A stretch of DNA of 64,000 bases from contig OMZG01000008.1 of assembly GCA_900315505.1 (NCBI GenBank), positions 1-64,000 of the forward strand, in the 5' to 3' direction. The notes beneath the pieces were generated by a model. It ran no database searches, was not told the origin of the DNA, and was given only the letters and a program-made list of their open reading frames with translations. This stretch comes from an uncultured Lachnospiraceae bacterium. Its GTDB lineage: Bacteria > Bacillota > Clostridia > Lachnospirales > Lachnospiraceae. A program made the translations under genes and the position numbers. The first letter of the stretch is position 1, and every line of letters begins with the position of its first letter. This document shows positions 35,775-44,466 of this stretch, in pieces.

Positions 35775-36599
35775 TTATCTCCTGAGATTATTTGCTGTCT
35801 CGAGCATCGAATCCGAGGTCGTGATAGACTTTGAATTCATCTCGTATGCACGCTGCGCAATGATCAGATTGACCATCTCATCTGCCAGCTGGACATTGCT
35901 GCCCTCGATATATCCCTGCTTGATCGAGCTCCTGATGATATTCAGGTTCGTCGTCCGCTCATTGATCGCATTTCCGCTGGCTGCCGTAGCGCCCCAGAGA
36001 TTGCCGCCCTCCTCTGAGAGTCCGTTCGGATTCGAAAACTGCCAGATACCTATGCTCTGTCCTGTCGCACGGTATGTGCCGTCTGCCTGCTTGTAGCTTA
36101 TGGCGCCGCTGTCCGGATCTACTACTATATGCTCCGTGGATGCGTTATTAGGGACTGTGATCCTGCGGCCATTGGTATCAAGAATTCTCAAGCCGTTATT
36201 ATTCGTGAGCACTCTCGCTCCGTCATTATCTATTGTCCAGTTGAAATCTCCGTCACGGGTGTAGTAGGTCTGTCCATTGGAGCCCTGCACTCCGAAGAAA
36301 CCTGTGCCGTCTATAAAGCAGGCTGCCGGGTTGTCGCTTGCCTGCTGGATGCCTGTTGCGAAGCTTGACTTCGTGGCCGCTACCCTTGTGCCGAGTCCTA
36401 CCTGTGCCTGAGTAGGCTTCGGATCGCCATTCGCTGATGTGGTCGGGCTCTGCAGATCCTGATACAGGAGTGACTTGAACTCTGTGCTCTTGGCCTTGTA
36501 TCCTACTGTATTTACATTTGCCAGATTGTTTGAAATCGTATCTACCGAAGTCTGCTGGGCTCTCATGCCACTGGCTCCGGTCCAAAGTGCTCTCATCAT
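35775..36599 (-). CDS. flgG: Flagellar distal rod protein FlgG
   Basis: 274 aa. The N-terminal MMRALWTGASGMRAQQTSVD with SNNLANVNTVGYK is the rod/hook signature, and the C-terminal EMVNLIIAQRAYEMNSKSI closes the coiled bundle. The MMRALWTGASGM start is characteristic of FlgG rather than FlgF. It forms the part of the rod that crosses the cell wall and joins the hook. It follows flgF by 75 bp; that gap holds a small hairpin (GCTGAC/GTCAGC) of unclear role. Confidence 0.93.
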   Translation of the reverse strand: MMRALWTGASGMRAQQTSVDTISNNLANVNTVGYKAKSTEFKSLLYQDLQSPTTSANGDPKPTQAQVGLGTRVAATKSSFATGIQQASDNPAACFIDGTGFFGVQGSNGQTYYTRDGDFNWTIDNDGARVLTNNNGLRILDTNGRRITVPNNASTEHIVVDPDSGAISYKQADGTYRATGQSIGIWQFSNPNGLSEEGGNLWGATAASGNAINERTTNLNIIRSSIKQGYIEGSNVQLADEMVNLIIAQRAYEMNSKSITTSDSMLETANNLRR

Positions 36600-36674
36600 A
36601 TTAATCTTCGCTCCTAACTATTTGCGCTGACAGATATTTCTATTCGTCAGCTTCGCTCAAATTCATTTATAAGC

Positions 36675-37481
36675 TCAGCTTACAGAACCCACCTGAGATA
36701 CTGCGGATTCAAGCGTCTCGTCCTCGGCCTGGATCATTTTGGCTCCGGCCTCATAAGCTCTCTGAATCGTGATCATGGAAACCATCTCGTCTACCACATT
36801 GACATTGCTGGTCTCGAGGGCTCCCTGCTCTATCTGGTAGTTGGCTCCCTGAGTGACGGAACCGCCATTCACGAGATCGTAGAGATTCTCGCCATAGTGT
36901 GCCAGATAGTCTGTGTCATTCACATCCACTACTCCGACCTGATCAACCGCTGTGTTGTTCTGCCAGATACGGCCTTCCGGATCTACTGTGTAGCTCTGGA
37001 GCGGATCTACACGCACGAAATTGGCCTCTGATATCTGTCCTGATGTAGCACCGTTCATATCCAGCAGATAATCACCATTTCCTGTACGGAAATATCCCTG
37101 GCTGTCTACTGTGAACTCACCATCTCTTGTGTACTTGACTGAGGAATTGCCCTGCTTGTCGGTATAGGCGATTGCGAAGAATCCGTCACCGCCTATTGCA
37201 AGATTTGACTTCTCATCTGTCACCTTGAAGCTGCCCTGACTGTAATCAGTATATGTCTCTCCGACCTTGTCACCCTGCTGGATATCGCCTATGCCACGTG
37301 CAAACATGAAATTGCCTGAATCCCTGATCCGGAGGGCCAGCTGCCTGCGGAAGGCTGCATTAGTCGTGCCTTCCTTCTTGTATCCGGCTGTCGTGGCATT
37401 TGCCAGATTATTACTCATGACATCGAGCCTTCTCTGTTCCTCGACCATGCCGGTGTATGCTGTATATAATCCCTTTACCAT
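36675..37481 (-). CDS. flgF: Flagellar rod protein FlgF-like
   Basis: 268 aa with the rod family N-terminus (MVKGLYTAYTGMVEEQRRLDV, then SNNLANATTAGYKKEG) and C-terminus (EMVSMITIQRAYEAGAKM). Shorter and more divergent than FlgG, it fits the proximal rod protein FlgF. It is the first gene of the long minus-strand run ending with leuA and has a sigma-28-type promoter upstream. It could also be annotated as a second FlgG. Confidence 0.88.
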   Translation of the reverse strand: MVKGLYTAYTGMVEEQRRLDVMSNNLANATTAGYKKEGTTNAAFRRQLALRIRDSGNFMFARGIGDIQQGDKVGETYTDYSQGSFKVTDEKSNLAIGGDGFFAIAYTDKQGNSSVKYTRDGEFTVDSQGYFRTGNGDYLLDMNGATSGQISEANFVRVDPLQSYTVDPEGRIWQNNTAVDQVGVVDVNDTDYLAHYGENLYDLVNGGSVTQGANYQIEQGALETSNVNVVDEMVSMITIQRAYEAGAKMIQAEDETLESAVSQVGSVS

Positions 37482-37538
37482 TGAGTCTCCATATCCGCTG
37501 CTTCAGGAAATCCATCTCCTGTCACATCGTATTCTCAC

Positions 37539-37556
37539 GGAGAAATCCGTTTCTCC
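37539..37556 (-). promoter_or_regulatory. Hairpin in the flgF leader
   Basis: A perfect 7-bp stem, GGAGAAA and TTTCTCC with a 4-nt loop, lies about 60 nt before the flgF ATG. There is no T-run, so a terminator is unlikely. Confidence 0.4.
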
Positions 37557-37576
37557 TTATAGTCATCCATATTTCT

Positions 37577-37603
37577 ATATCGGATGCAATCAGGAATATA
37601 TTA
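37577..37603 (-). promoter_or_regulatory. Sigma-28 (FliA/SigD)-type promoter before flgF
   Basis: On the minus strand: TAAT (37603-37600), a 15-bp spacer, and TCCGATAT (37584-37577). The sigma-28 consensus is TAAA-N15-GCCGATAA, so 9 of 12 positions match at exact spacing. A leader of about 88 nt follows. Confidence 0.55.
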
Positions 37604-37637
37604 GCACAAATCAGGATATTTTTCATCTTTTCTTTTA

Positions 37638-37674
37638 TTGCCCGTCGATTCTAACTGTGCTATAATCGCGCATT
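37638..37674 (+). promoter_or_regulatory. HAD gene promoter implying a leaderless mRNA
   Basis: TTGCCC (37638-37643), a 17-bp spacer, TATAAT (37661-37666), then eight bases and ATG at 37675. Transcription would start 0-3 nt before the ATG. No Shine-Dalgarno is present, and an in-frame TAA lies inside the -10 box. Confidence 0.65.
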
Positions 37675-38325
37675 ATGAGGTACAGAAATATTTTCTTTGA
37701 TATGGACGGCACGATCACTGATTCGGGTGCTGTCATCATGGGCACGGCACAGTATGCTCTTGACCACTTCGGGTATCACGATGAGCCTGTGGAGAAGCTG
37801 CGAAGGTTCGTAGGCCCTTCGCTTATGGACTCGTTCCGGAATCTGTATGGCTTCAGCGAGGAAAAGGCCGCCGAGGCTACGCGTATCTACCGCGAGAAGT
37901 ATGAGGCCGGCGCTATGTATGATGTCACTATATATCCGGGTATTGTGAAGCTGCTTCAGAGGTGCAATGATGCAGGAGAAGACTGCTTCGTAGTGACCTC
38001 CAAGGTCTGGGATTCCGCATGTCTCATTCTGGAGAAGCTCGGAATCATGAATCTTTTCCGCGGCGTCATCGGACCCGCGCGTGATGATCCTTCATCTGAT
38101 AAGGACAGACTTATAAACCGGGCTGTCGACAATTTTTCTCTTAATAAAAGTGAGTGCATCATGATCGGAGATACACACTTCGACATAGACGGTGCACATA
38201 GATCAGGCATCGACTCAATCGCGGTCACCTATGGATACGGCGATTCTGAAAGCATCAAAAAAGCAGGCCCGACATATTTCGCGTCAGACCCGCATGAAAT
38301 CCTGAATATTCTGCTGAACTCATAA
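37675..38325 (+). CDS. HAD family phosphatase (phosphoglycolate phosphatase-like)
   Basis: 216 aa of the haloacid dehalogenase superfamily. It has the catalytic DMDGT (D9 and D11), VVTSK as motif II, and MIGDTHFDIDGA as motif IV. The cap domain (about 17-85) is alpha-helical as in phosphoglycolate phosphatase (Gph). The ATG cannot be moved downstream because D9 would be lost, and it lacks a ribosome-binding site. Substrate uncertain. Divergent from flgF, convergent with murI. Confidence 0.9.
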   Translation: MRYRNIFFDMDGTITDSGAVIMGTAQYALDHFGYHDEPVEKLRRFVGPSLMDSFRNLYGFSEEKAAEATRIYREKYEAGAMYDVTIYPGIVKLLQRCNDAGEDCFVVTSKVWDSACLILEKLGIMNLFRGVIGPARDDPSSDKDRLINRAVDNFSLNKSECIMIGDTHFDIDGAHRSGIDSIAVTYGYGDSESIKKAGPTYFASDPHEILNILLNS

Positions 38326-38431
38326 AATGAAGCTAAAATATGCCCGCTTCGAAGCTATCACTGCCGGCGATGCTTCATTTTTCGATAATATCCGATATTC
38401 TGATTGTGCAGGTTTTGTCCGTGAAAAATAT

Positions 38432-39283
38432 TTATTTCATAAGCAGCAGCTTCTTACACAGCTCTATCTTCGCATCCCTGTCCTTGGCTGAGTTCTCGAA
38501 CTTCACTCGTGACAGAATCTGGTCATCTGACAGAGGGCCCGGGTGGCGCTCTTCTGGCAGGAGAAGATCTGCCGCGAACAGGCGGCGACGCATCTCACGG
38601 GCTGTGCCATTGGCTCCATCGAAAACACGGGTTCCACCGCCGAGAGCAATCTCTATCTGATCCGCGACAAATGGATAGTGAGTACAGCCTGTGACGACTG
38701 CATCCATCGGACCATATTTCCCGCCAGGCGCATAGTCTGCAAGAAGATCATTTAAAAAATCCTGAACTTCCTTTGAACCGGTCCTGCCTGCCTCGACATA
38801 TTCCATGAGCCCAGGACATGCAAGCGGATAGACCTCAGCCTCCTCGCCATACTTCTTCATCAGATCCTGGAACTTCTCCTCGCGGATAGTCATAGGAGTC
38901 GCCATCACGAGCACCTTCGGATGATCCATGAATGATACCGCAGGCTTCAGAGCCGGCTCAATGCCAACTATCGGAAGCTCAGGATACTCGAGCCTCAGCT
39001 GCCTCACAGCCGCCGAGGTCGCTGTATTGCAGGCGATGCAGACTCCCTTGGCTCCCTTGTCAATAAAGCTCTCCACATGATCCCTGGTCAGCTGCAGCAC
39101 CTCGTACTTCGACTTCGTACCATATGGAGCGTTTGCTGAGTCACCATAGAAGTAAAATTTTTCCTTCGGCATCACTCGCACCAGCTCGCGGAGAACTGAG
39201 ATACCCCCAACCCCCGAGTCAAATACTGCTATCGGATGCTTCTTCTTGTCAGGCTCATTTATCGCTTCAAATATTTCTGCCAT
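38432..39283 (-). CDS. murI: Glutamate racemase
   Basis: Supplies D-glutamate for peptidoglycan. The 283-aa protein has the two-cysteine mechanism motifs: IAVFDSGVGGISVL at the N-terminus, GVCIACNTATSA with the first catalytic Cys and VTGCTHYPF with the second. An AAGGG site lies before ATG, and a TATAAT is visible about 40 nt upstream. It converges with the HAD gene; the 106-bp spacer contains a possible AAATGAAGC/GCTTCATTT stem. Confidence 0.95.
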   Translation of the reverse strand: MAEIFEAINEPDKKKHPIAVFDSGVGGISVLRELVRVMPKEKFYFYGDSANAPYGTKSKYEVLQLTRDHVESFIDKGAKGVCIACNTATSAAVRQLRLEYPELPIVGIEPALKPAVSFMDHPKVLVMATPMTIREEKFQDLMKKYGEEAEVYPLACPGLMEYVEAGRTGSKEVQDFLNDLLADYAPGGKYGPMDAVVTGCTHYPFVADQIEIALGGGTRVFDGANGTAREMRRRLFAADLLLPEERHPGPLSDDQILSRVKFENSAKDRDAKIELCKKLLLMK

Positions 39284-39471
39284 ATTTTCTTTCCCTTATC
39301 AATAAAAATAAATCAACTCTGCATGAAAATTATACCCCATTGCATATTAAATTTCTATAAAAAAATTAGTGCATGAATCTGACATTTTTATCTGAAAAAA
39401 GATATATTTAGTTCCCGCTCTCTGATATAAATTTTATAAAATTCCCAAAGAAAATATGAAAGGAGAACGTC

Positions 39472-41898
39472 ATGGGGAAAAATAGCAGATTTACAAGGGC
39501 ATGCGCTGCTGCACTCACATTTTCACTTGCAGCAGGCAGTATCGGAATCGCACCGGCAGTTTATGCGGGTGCCGCAGAAACAGAGGAGGCTCAGATTGCT
39601 GACAAATACAGCAAGGAAGGATATCACCTGGCATGGCATGATGAATTCAACGGAAGCAGCCTGAATACAAAGGACTGGAACGTCGAGGCTCATGAACCAG
39701 GATGGGTCAACAGCGAGCTTCAGTCGTATGTAGATGAGGCTCATGTGAGTGATGCAGTCACACTTTCAGACGGCATACTGAAGATTCAGCCTACGGCAAA
39801 AGCGAAGGACGCCTCAAAGACAGATGACGTAAGTGACTACGATTTCACATCCGGCCGTATCAACACACAGGGCAAGCACGACTTCACCTATGGTCGTTTC
39901 GAGGCCCGTGTCAAGGTTCCTACGGGTAAGGGATATCTTCCGGCATTCTGGCTCATGGCCAGCAATGAGGGGCTGTACGGACAGTGGCCTAAGTGCGGAG
40001 AGATCGACATCGCAGAGGTCATGGGACAGGAGACGAATAAGTCGTACCACACCGTCCACTACGGATATGATAATGGCTCAGGGCACAAGCAGAACCAGGG
40101 TACAGATGTACTCACAGACAAAAGCTTTGCAGACAGCTATCATGTATTCGCACTCGACTGGGAGCCGGGAAAGCTCACCTGGTATGTAGATGACAAGCCT
40201 GTATATACCACCTCCGACTGGTACACCGGAACCGACGACAATAACCAGATCACATATCCGGCTCCTTTTGATCAGAATTTCTATGTGATCCTGAACCTCG
40301 CTGTCGGTGGAAGCTGGGTCACAAATCCTGACATGGCCGCAGTAAAGGATATGTCAAACCAGTCCTATGATATCGACTATGTACGCGTATATCAGAAGGA
40401 TAAGAAGACCTATGCCAAAGAAGAAGCAAAGGCAAAAAAGCCCGTAAAGGAAGTTACCTTCAGAAAAGCCGATGCAAATGGAAGCTATGTACTGAACGGC
40501 GACTTTTCAAAGGATATCGCAACTGACGAGAGTGCCACAGACAACTGGGTATTCCACACAGAGTCAGATGCAGCAGGCTCAAAGGCTGAGGTCAGTGGCA
40601 ATTCAGTAAAAATCACACCTGCCGCTGAAGGAAGTGTCGCATACAGCACACAGCTGAAGCAGAGCGGTGTCCCGATGTACCGCGGATGGAAATATCAGCT
40701 GTCGTTCGATGCTGTGGCTGATGAGAAGAGAAATATCATCGTAGATATCGAGGGTCCTGACAACGGCTGGACCAGATACCTCGCAGATACCACCCAGGAG
40801 ATCGGCACAGAGAAAAAGACATATACCCTTGACTTCACAATGGATTCCAAGACAGATGCAAACGGCTGCCTCGAATTCAATCTCGGAAACCAGGGCTCTA
40901 CAGCACCAGTCATGATTTCAAATGTAAAGCTCACCCATGTATCAGGTGATGAGATCCCTGAAAAGACAGAGAAAACTGTCCGTCCTGATGGCAACTACGT
41001 CTACAACGGCTCATTCGACCAGGGCTCGAAGAGACTTGGTTACTGGACCGTTTCCAACAAGGGCAAAGCAAAGGTGAGTGTCACCAACGACAACCTCGTA
41101 AGACGCCTGAAGATCGTGGTACCTAAGGGATCAAAGAAGCCTGTTACTGTGAAGCAGACCGGGCTTTCTCCAATAGCAAAAGGAAACTATGCTGTAAGCT
41201 TCGATGCTTCCGCAGCAAAGAATACGAAGAAGGCTCTGACCGTAAATGTTGCAGGTAAAAAGATAAACGTAAACCTGAAGAAAGCAAAGAACCTGAAGAA
41301 GTACTCTTACACGGTGAAGATTTCGAAGAACAAGAACCGCAAGAATTCCTCCATCAGCTTCCAGTTCAAAAAGCCAGGCACATATTATCTAGATAATGTA
41401 TCGATCGTTGAAGATGCACTCATTAAGAACTCATCCTTCAATGGTGGATTGGCCGGATACACAACCGGGTCATACGCATCCAGCGACGCTACATTCGGAG
41501 TAGATTCCATCCAGGCAGGCAATGACAACGCCCTCGACTGTGATATCAGAAATACCGGCGATGCTGACTGGAACGTCCAGGTGAAGCAGTACGGAGTAAA
41601 GCTCGTCAAGGGAAAGAAGTACAAGCTGACCTTCGATGCAAGAAGCACCAGGGACAGACAGATCAGCGTGGTAATGCAGCGTGATGGAACCAGCGATAAT
41701 AACTGGGATGTATATTCCGGTGATAATAATATCGATGTAACCTCTGAGTGGAAGACATACGAGAAGACCTTCACCATGAACAGTGATACAGATTCCAATG
41801 CAATGCTCAGCATAAGCCTTGGAGCAATCGCCGGCAATCAGATCACTGACGAGCATCATGTATATCTCGACAACTTCTCTCTCGCAGAAGTGAAATAA
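39472..41898 (+). CDS. Secreted GH16 beta-glucanase with carbohydrate-binding modules
   Basis: 808 aa. A signal peptide (about 1-33, ending AVYAGAAET) is followed by a GH16 domain (about 50-310) of the laminarinase/lichenase group with the catalytic GEIDIAE segment (E177, D179, E182). Three modules resembling the CBM4/9 jelly-roll fold follow at about 335-490, 500-640 and 645-805, each beginning with an N-G/S-F pattern (LNGDFSKD, YNGSFDQG, KNSSFNGG) and ending near DNVSIVE-like strands. The middle module is Lys-rich. No sortase or S-layer anchor is seen. It probably cleaves beta-1,3 or mixed-linkage glucans outside the cell. AAAGGAGA precedes ATG. Confidence 0.92.
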   Translation: MGKNSRFTRACAAALTFSLAAGSIGIAPAVYAGAAETEEAQIADKYSKEGYHLAWHDEFNGSSLNTKDWNVEAHEPGWVNSELQSYVDEAHVSDAVTLSDGILKIQPTAKAKDASKTDDVSDYDFTSGRINTQGKHDFTYGRFEARVKVPTGKGYLPAFWLMASNEGLYGQWPKCGEIDIAEVMGQETNKSYHTVHYGYDNGSGHKQNQGTDVLTDKSFADSYHVFALDWEPGKLTWYVDDKPVYTTSDWYTGTDDNNQITYPAPFDQNFYVILNLAVGGSWVTNPDMAAVKDMSNQSYDIDYVRVYQKDKKTYAKEEAKAKKPVKEVTFRKADANGSYVLNGDFSKDIATDESATDNWVFHTESDAAGSKAEVSGNSVKITPAAEGSVAYSTQLKQSGVPMYRGWKYQLSFDAVADEKRNIIVDIEGPDNGWTRYLADTTQEIGTEKKTYTLDFTMDSKTDANGCLEFNLGNQGSTAPVMISNVKLTHVSGDEIPEKTEKTVRPDGNYVYNGSFDQGSKRLGYWTVSNKGKAKVSVTNDNLVRRLKIVVPKGSKKPVTVKQTGLSPIAKGNYAVSFDASAAKNTKKALTVNVAGKKINVNLKKAKNLKKYSYTVKISKNKNRKNSSISFQFKKPGTYYLDNVSIVEDALIKNSSFNGGLAGYTTGSYASSDATFGVDSIQAGNDNALDCDIRNTGDADWNVQVKQYGVKLVKGKKYKLTFDARSTRDRQISVVMQRDGTSDNNWDVYSGDNNIDVTSEWKTYEKTFTMNSDTDSNAMLSISLGAIAGNQITDEHHVYLDNFSLAEVK

Positions 41899-41929
41899 CT
41901 CAGCTTACCCCTCTTATCAAAATGCAAAA

Positions 41930-41976
41930 GGCCCCTGATCCTTGATAATTGGATCAGGGGCCCGGTTTTATTTTTT
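41930..41976. terminator. Bidirectional terminator between GH16 and ddl
   Basis: The stem GGCCCCTGATCC/GGATCAGGGGCC with a 9-nt loop is followed by TTTTATTTTTT on the plus strand and TTTTGCATTTT on the minus strand. It serves both convergent genes. Confidence 0.88.
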
Positions 41977-41977
41977 C

Positions 41978-43156
41978 TTATTTCACACCCTTTGCTCCGC
42001 CAAATGACGCGGAATCGAGGATATTCGTATCAAAGGTAAAGGTCAGGTTCTGGTACTTTCTCGCGCGCTTTAAGGCCATCTGAATCAGCTGGTCGAGAAG
42101 ATCCTTGTACTTAAGACCTGTTGGCTCCCAGAGATAGAATGACAGCGAGCCGGGAATCGTATTGATCTCGTTGAAATACAGCTTGCCTGTCTCCTCGTCG
42201 ATCATGAAGTCGATACGTGCTACACCGTTGCAGCCGAAGGCCTTGAACGCACGGACTGCATACTCCTGGATCTGCTTAGTGGTCTCCTCTGGCAGGTCTG
42301 CAGGGATTTTTCGCTGGACAGAAGCCATGCCCTTCGAGCCGGTCTTTCCGCCGCCGCTCTCATACTTATCCTTGTATGAGAGGATGTCCTTCGTATGGAA
42401 CGGCTCCTCGAGAACTGATGCCTTAGCACCAGAATCATCTCCGAGCACGGAGCAGTTGATCTCCTTCAGCTTCTCGATTCCATGCTCCACGAGCACGATC
42501 GAGGCATAGGTAAATGCATCATCGATCGACTTCGTGAGCTCCTCTCTGGTGCGGGCCATTGAGATTCCGACTGATGAACCGGAGTTTACCGGCTTCACGA
42601 TTGCAGGATAGCCGACTTTTGCCTCGGCCGTATCGAGCAGCTTTTCCATATCAGCATAATCATCCTCGTGGAAGCATACGCAGTCAAGAACCGGAATGTC
42701 CACATCCTTCAGCACGCATTTCGATATATACTTGTCCATGCCAATAGCTGATGCTGTCACATCGCAGCCAACGAACGGTACGCCAAGAGTCTTCAGGAAG
42801 CCCATCAGTGTTCCGTCCTCCTCATTCGTTCCGTGAACCACCGGGAAGGCAACATCCACCTCGATATCTTTCATCCCGCCGAACATCTTCTTCGGATATG
42901 GTGACAGGACTACCTTGTCACCTTCATTGACCCAGACGACCTTCTGTGATCTCTCGAGAAGGCCCTTGATATCCTTGTATGCCTCGATCTTCCCGATGTC
43001 ATCACCCACATAGAATTCGTTCTGCTTCGTGATGTAAACAGGGATGGTCTCGTACTTCTCCGTGTCAATATTCATCAGTGCCTGGATCCCCGAAATGACC
43101 GACACCTCATGCTCCACGCTTTTGCCACCATACATGACTGCGACTCTGGTTTTCAT
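41978..43156 (-). CDS. ddl: D-alanine--D-alanine ligase
   Basis: ATP-grasp ligase forming D-Ala-D-Ala for the cell wall. 392 aa, slightly longer than the usual 350-370. Visible are MYGGKSVEHEVSVISG at the N-terminus, VVHGTNEEDGTLMGFL, KPVNSGSSVGIS and the C-terminal YFNEINTIPGSLSFYLW. The omega-loop and residues after INTIPG (SLSFY) differ from the more common GFT, so substrate preference (D-Ala or D-Ser/D-Lac at the second site) deserves checking. AAGGAAA precedes the start. Confidence 0.93.
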   Translation of the reverse strand: MKTRVAVMYGGKSVEHEVSVISGIQALMNIDTEKYETIPVYITKQNEFYVGDDIGKIEAYKDIKGLLERSQKVVWVNEGDKVVLSPYPKKMFGGMKDIEVDVAFPVVHGTNEEDGTLMGFLKTLGVPFVGCDVTASAIGMDKYISKCVLKDVDIPVLDCVCFHEDDYADMEKLLDTAEAKVGYPAIVKPVNSGSSVGISMARTREELTKSIDDAFTYASIVLVEHGIEKLKEINCSVLGDDSGAKASVLEEPFHTKDILSYKDKYESGGGKTGSKGMASVQRKIPADLPEETTKQIQEYAVRAFKAFGCNGVARIDFMIDEETGKLYFNEINTIPGSLSFYLWEPTGLKYKDLLDQLIQMALKRARKYQNLTFTFDTNILDSASFGGAKGVK

Positions 43157-43177
43157 ATATTTCCTTTCTATAAAAAA

Positions 43178-44407
43178 TTATTGGTTGCCTGTCTTCATTG
43201 TGGAATCATCATCCACAAGCCCGTCCTGCTTCATCATCGTCTTCATGACATTGATATCGGACGTTATGTCCCAGTTCTCATCCTCGAACATCTCGTCAAA
43301 AATCCTCGTGCAGGCCTGATTGATCACATCGAGCGAATTCTCGATCTCCTTCTTCGATGAAGCAATATTCTCTGTCTCCGGCTGCGTATCCATATCCGCA
43401 TACGCCTCGACCAGCTTCAGCGTGGTCGGGAGATAGTAGTCCATCAGCCTGCGCAGGCCTCCGCTCTTCTCAGGGTTCTTCCTGACCTCTGCGAAAATCT
43501 TCTTCATGATATTCTCAAGGTCATCGAGCTTGTCTGACATTGCCTCTCCCGGGATCAGATCATTCGCCATGTGAATACGCGCGATATACTCGTCACCCTT
43601 TTGCAGGATGTCGATTGCCTCCTGGGGCAGACCCTTGTCAGCCTCCTGCCTGTTCTGCTCGTTCCGAAGCAGGTTCTTGTATTCTATTCTGGCATAATCC
43701 GAAAGGATCAGCGTAGTCTTGCCCGAATCGATAGATGCACCCGGAAGCATTCCCGCAGACATCAGTCTCTTGAAATCTGCTACCACCTCGTCCTTCGCCT
43801 GTCCGGTCTTCACACACAGATCATCTATGGAAAAATATTCGCTGTTTCCGATGATGTGCTGATACTTAATGAAAATGGAATTAAGCTCCTGTTCCTTCTT
43901 CGTGCCGTTCAGAAAATGCGCAAAAATAGCAGCCAGCATGCCGAACACGCACGCTCCGACTATCATCAGAATGCTCACACTCCTGCTGCCGGTAAGTCCT
44001 GTGATCAGTGCGATCACTGCAAATACCACCACTATCACTATATTCGTAGTGACGAAGCCCCTGAACATTCTCTTCGATGCAGCGAGACTGTTGACATTGA
44101 GCACCTGTCTCATGAACGGCGTATGGTGCATTTTCATATCCTGCGCCTGCTGCATCGTATTATGTGCTGATGCCCCGGCCGCATACGGATTGTAATTCGT
44201 ACCGTTCTGTCTCTGCGTACCCTGCTGCGGGTGTGCCACATGAGGCCTGCCGGATGACCTGATGCTTTCGGATATGATCTGCTGGTTCTTCTTCACAGTC
44301 TGTCCCAGGTCCTGGCTCAGGTGCTTGTAATTCCCGTTCATTACTGCGTCCGTGACTCTGTCTATAATCTCATCGGCCGCTCTGCCGATGTCTTCATTAA
44401 CACCCAT
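43178..44407 (-). CDS. XpaC-like membrane protein
   Basis: 409 aa from ATG 44407 (TTGGAGG upstream). A low-complexity N-terminal part (Gln/Asn/His-rich, about 50-100) precedes two membrane helices near 120-165. The C-terminal domain has DEYIARIHMANDLIPG and LMDYYLPTTLKLVEAYADM, the hallmark of the XpaC family (5-bromo-4-chloroindolyl phosphate hydrolysis). The real function of this family is unknown; it often occurs beside the TelA/toxic anion resistance gene, which is not seen here. Confidence 0.82.
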   Translation of the reverse strand: MGVNEDIGRAADEIIDRVTDAVMNGNYKHLSQDLGQTVKKNQQIISESIRSSGRPHVAHPQQGTQRQNGTNYNPYAAGASAHNTMQQAQDMKMHHTPFMRQVLNVNSLAASKRMFRGFVTTNIVIVVVFAVIALITGLTGSRSVSILMIVGACVFGMLAAIFAHFLNGTKKEQELNSIFIKYQHIIGNSEYFSIDDLCVKTGQAKDEVVADFKRLMSAGMLPGASIDSGKTTLILSDYARIEYKNLLRNEQNRQEADKGLPQEAIDILQKGDEYIARIHMANDLIPGEAMSDKLDDLENIMKKIFAEVRKNPEKSGGLRRLMDYYLPTTLKLVEAYADMDTQPETENIASSKKEIENSLDVINQACTRIFDEMFEDENWDITSDINVMKTMMKQDGLVDDDSTMKTGNQ

Positions 44408-44429
44408 TACTGTATCCTCCAATGAGGCT

Positions 44430-44458
44430 ATTATACATTAGACTCATACAATTCGCAA
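44430..44458 (-). promoter_or_regulatory. Promoter of the XpaC-like gene
   Basis: On the minus strand: TTGCGA (44458-44453), a 17-bp spacer and TATAAT (44435-44430). The expected leader is only about 15-17 nt, just enough to include the GGAGG site. Confidence 0.7.
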
Positions 44459-44466
44459 TTGACTTT

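Noticed and set aside
38327-38491. Small plus-strand ORF after the HAD gene
   Set aside because: It runs into murI on the opposite strand and has no ribosome-binding site beyond overlap with the HAD stop codon.
41930-41976. Long stem after the GH16 gene as a repeat element
   Set aside because: It is a single-copy bidirectional terminator, unrelated to the 31-bp palindrome.
44408-44466. Missing C-terminus of the MocR-like gene as a frameshift
   Set aside because: Only about 60 bp, including the XpaC-like gene promoter, lie past the stop, so no frameshifted remainder exists; short clostridial MocR forms may end here naturally.
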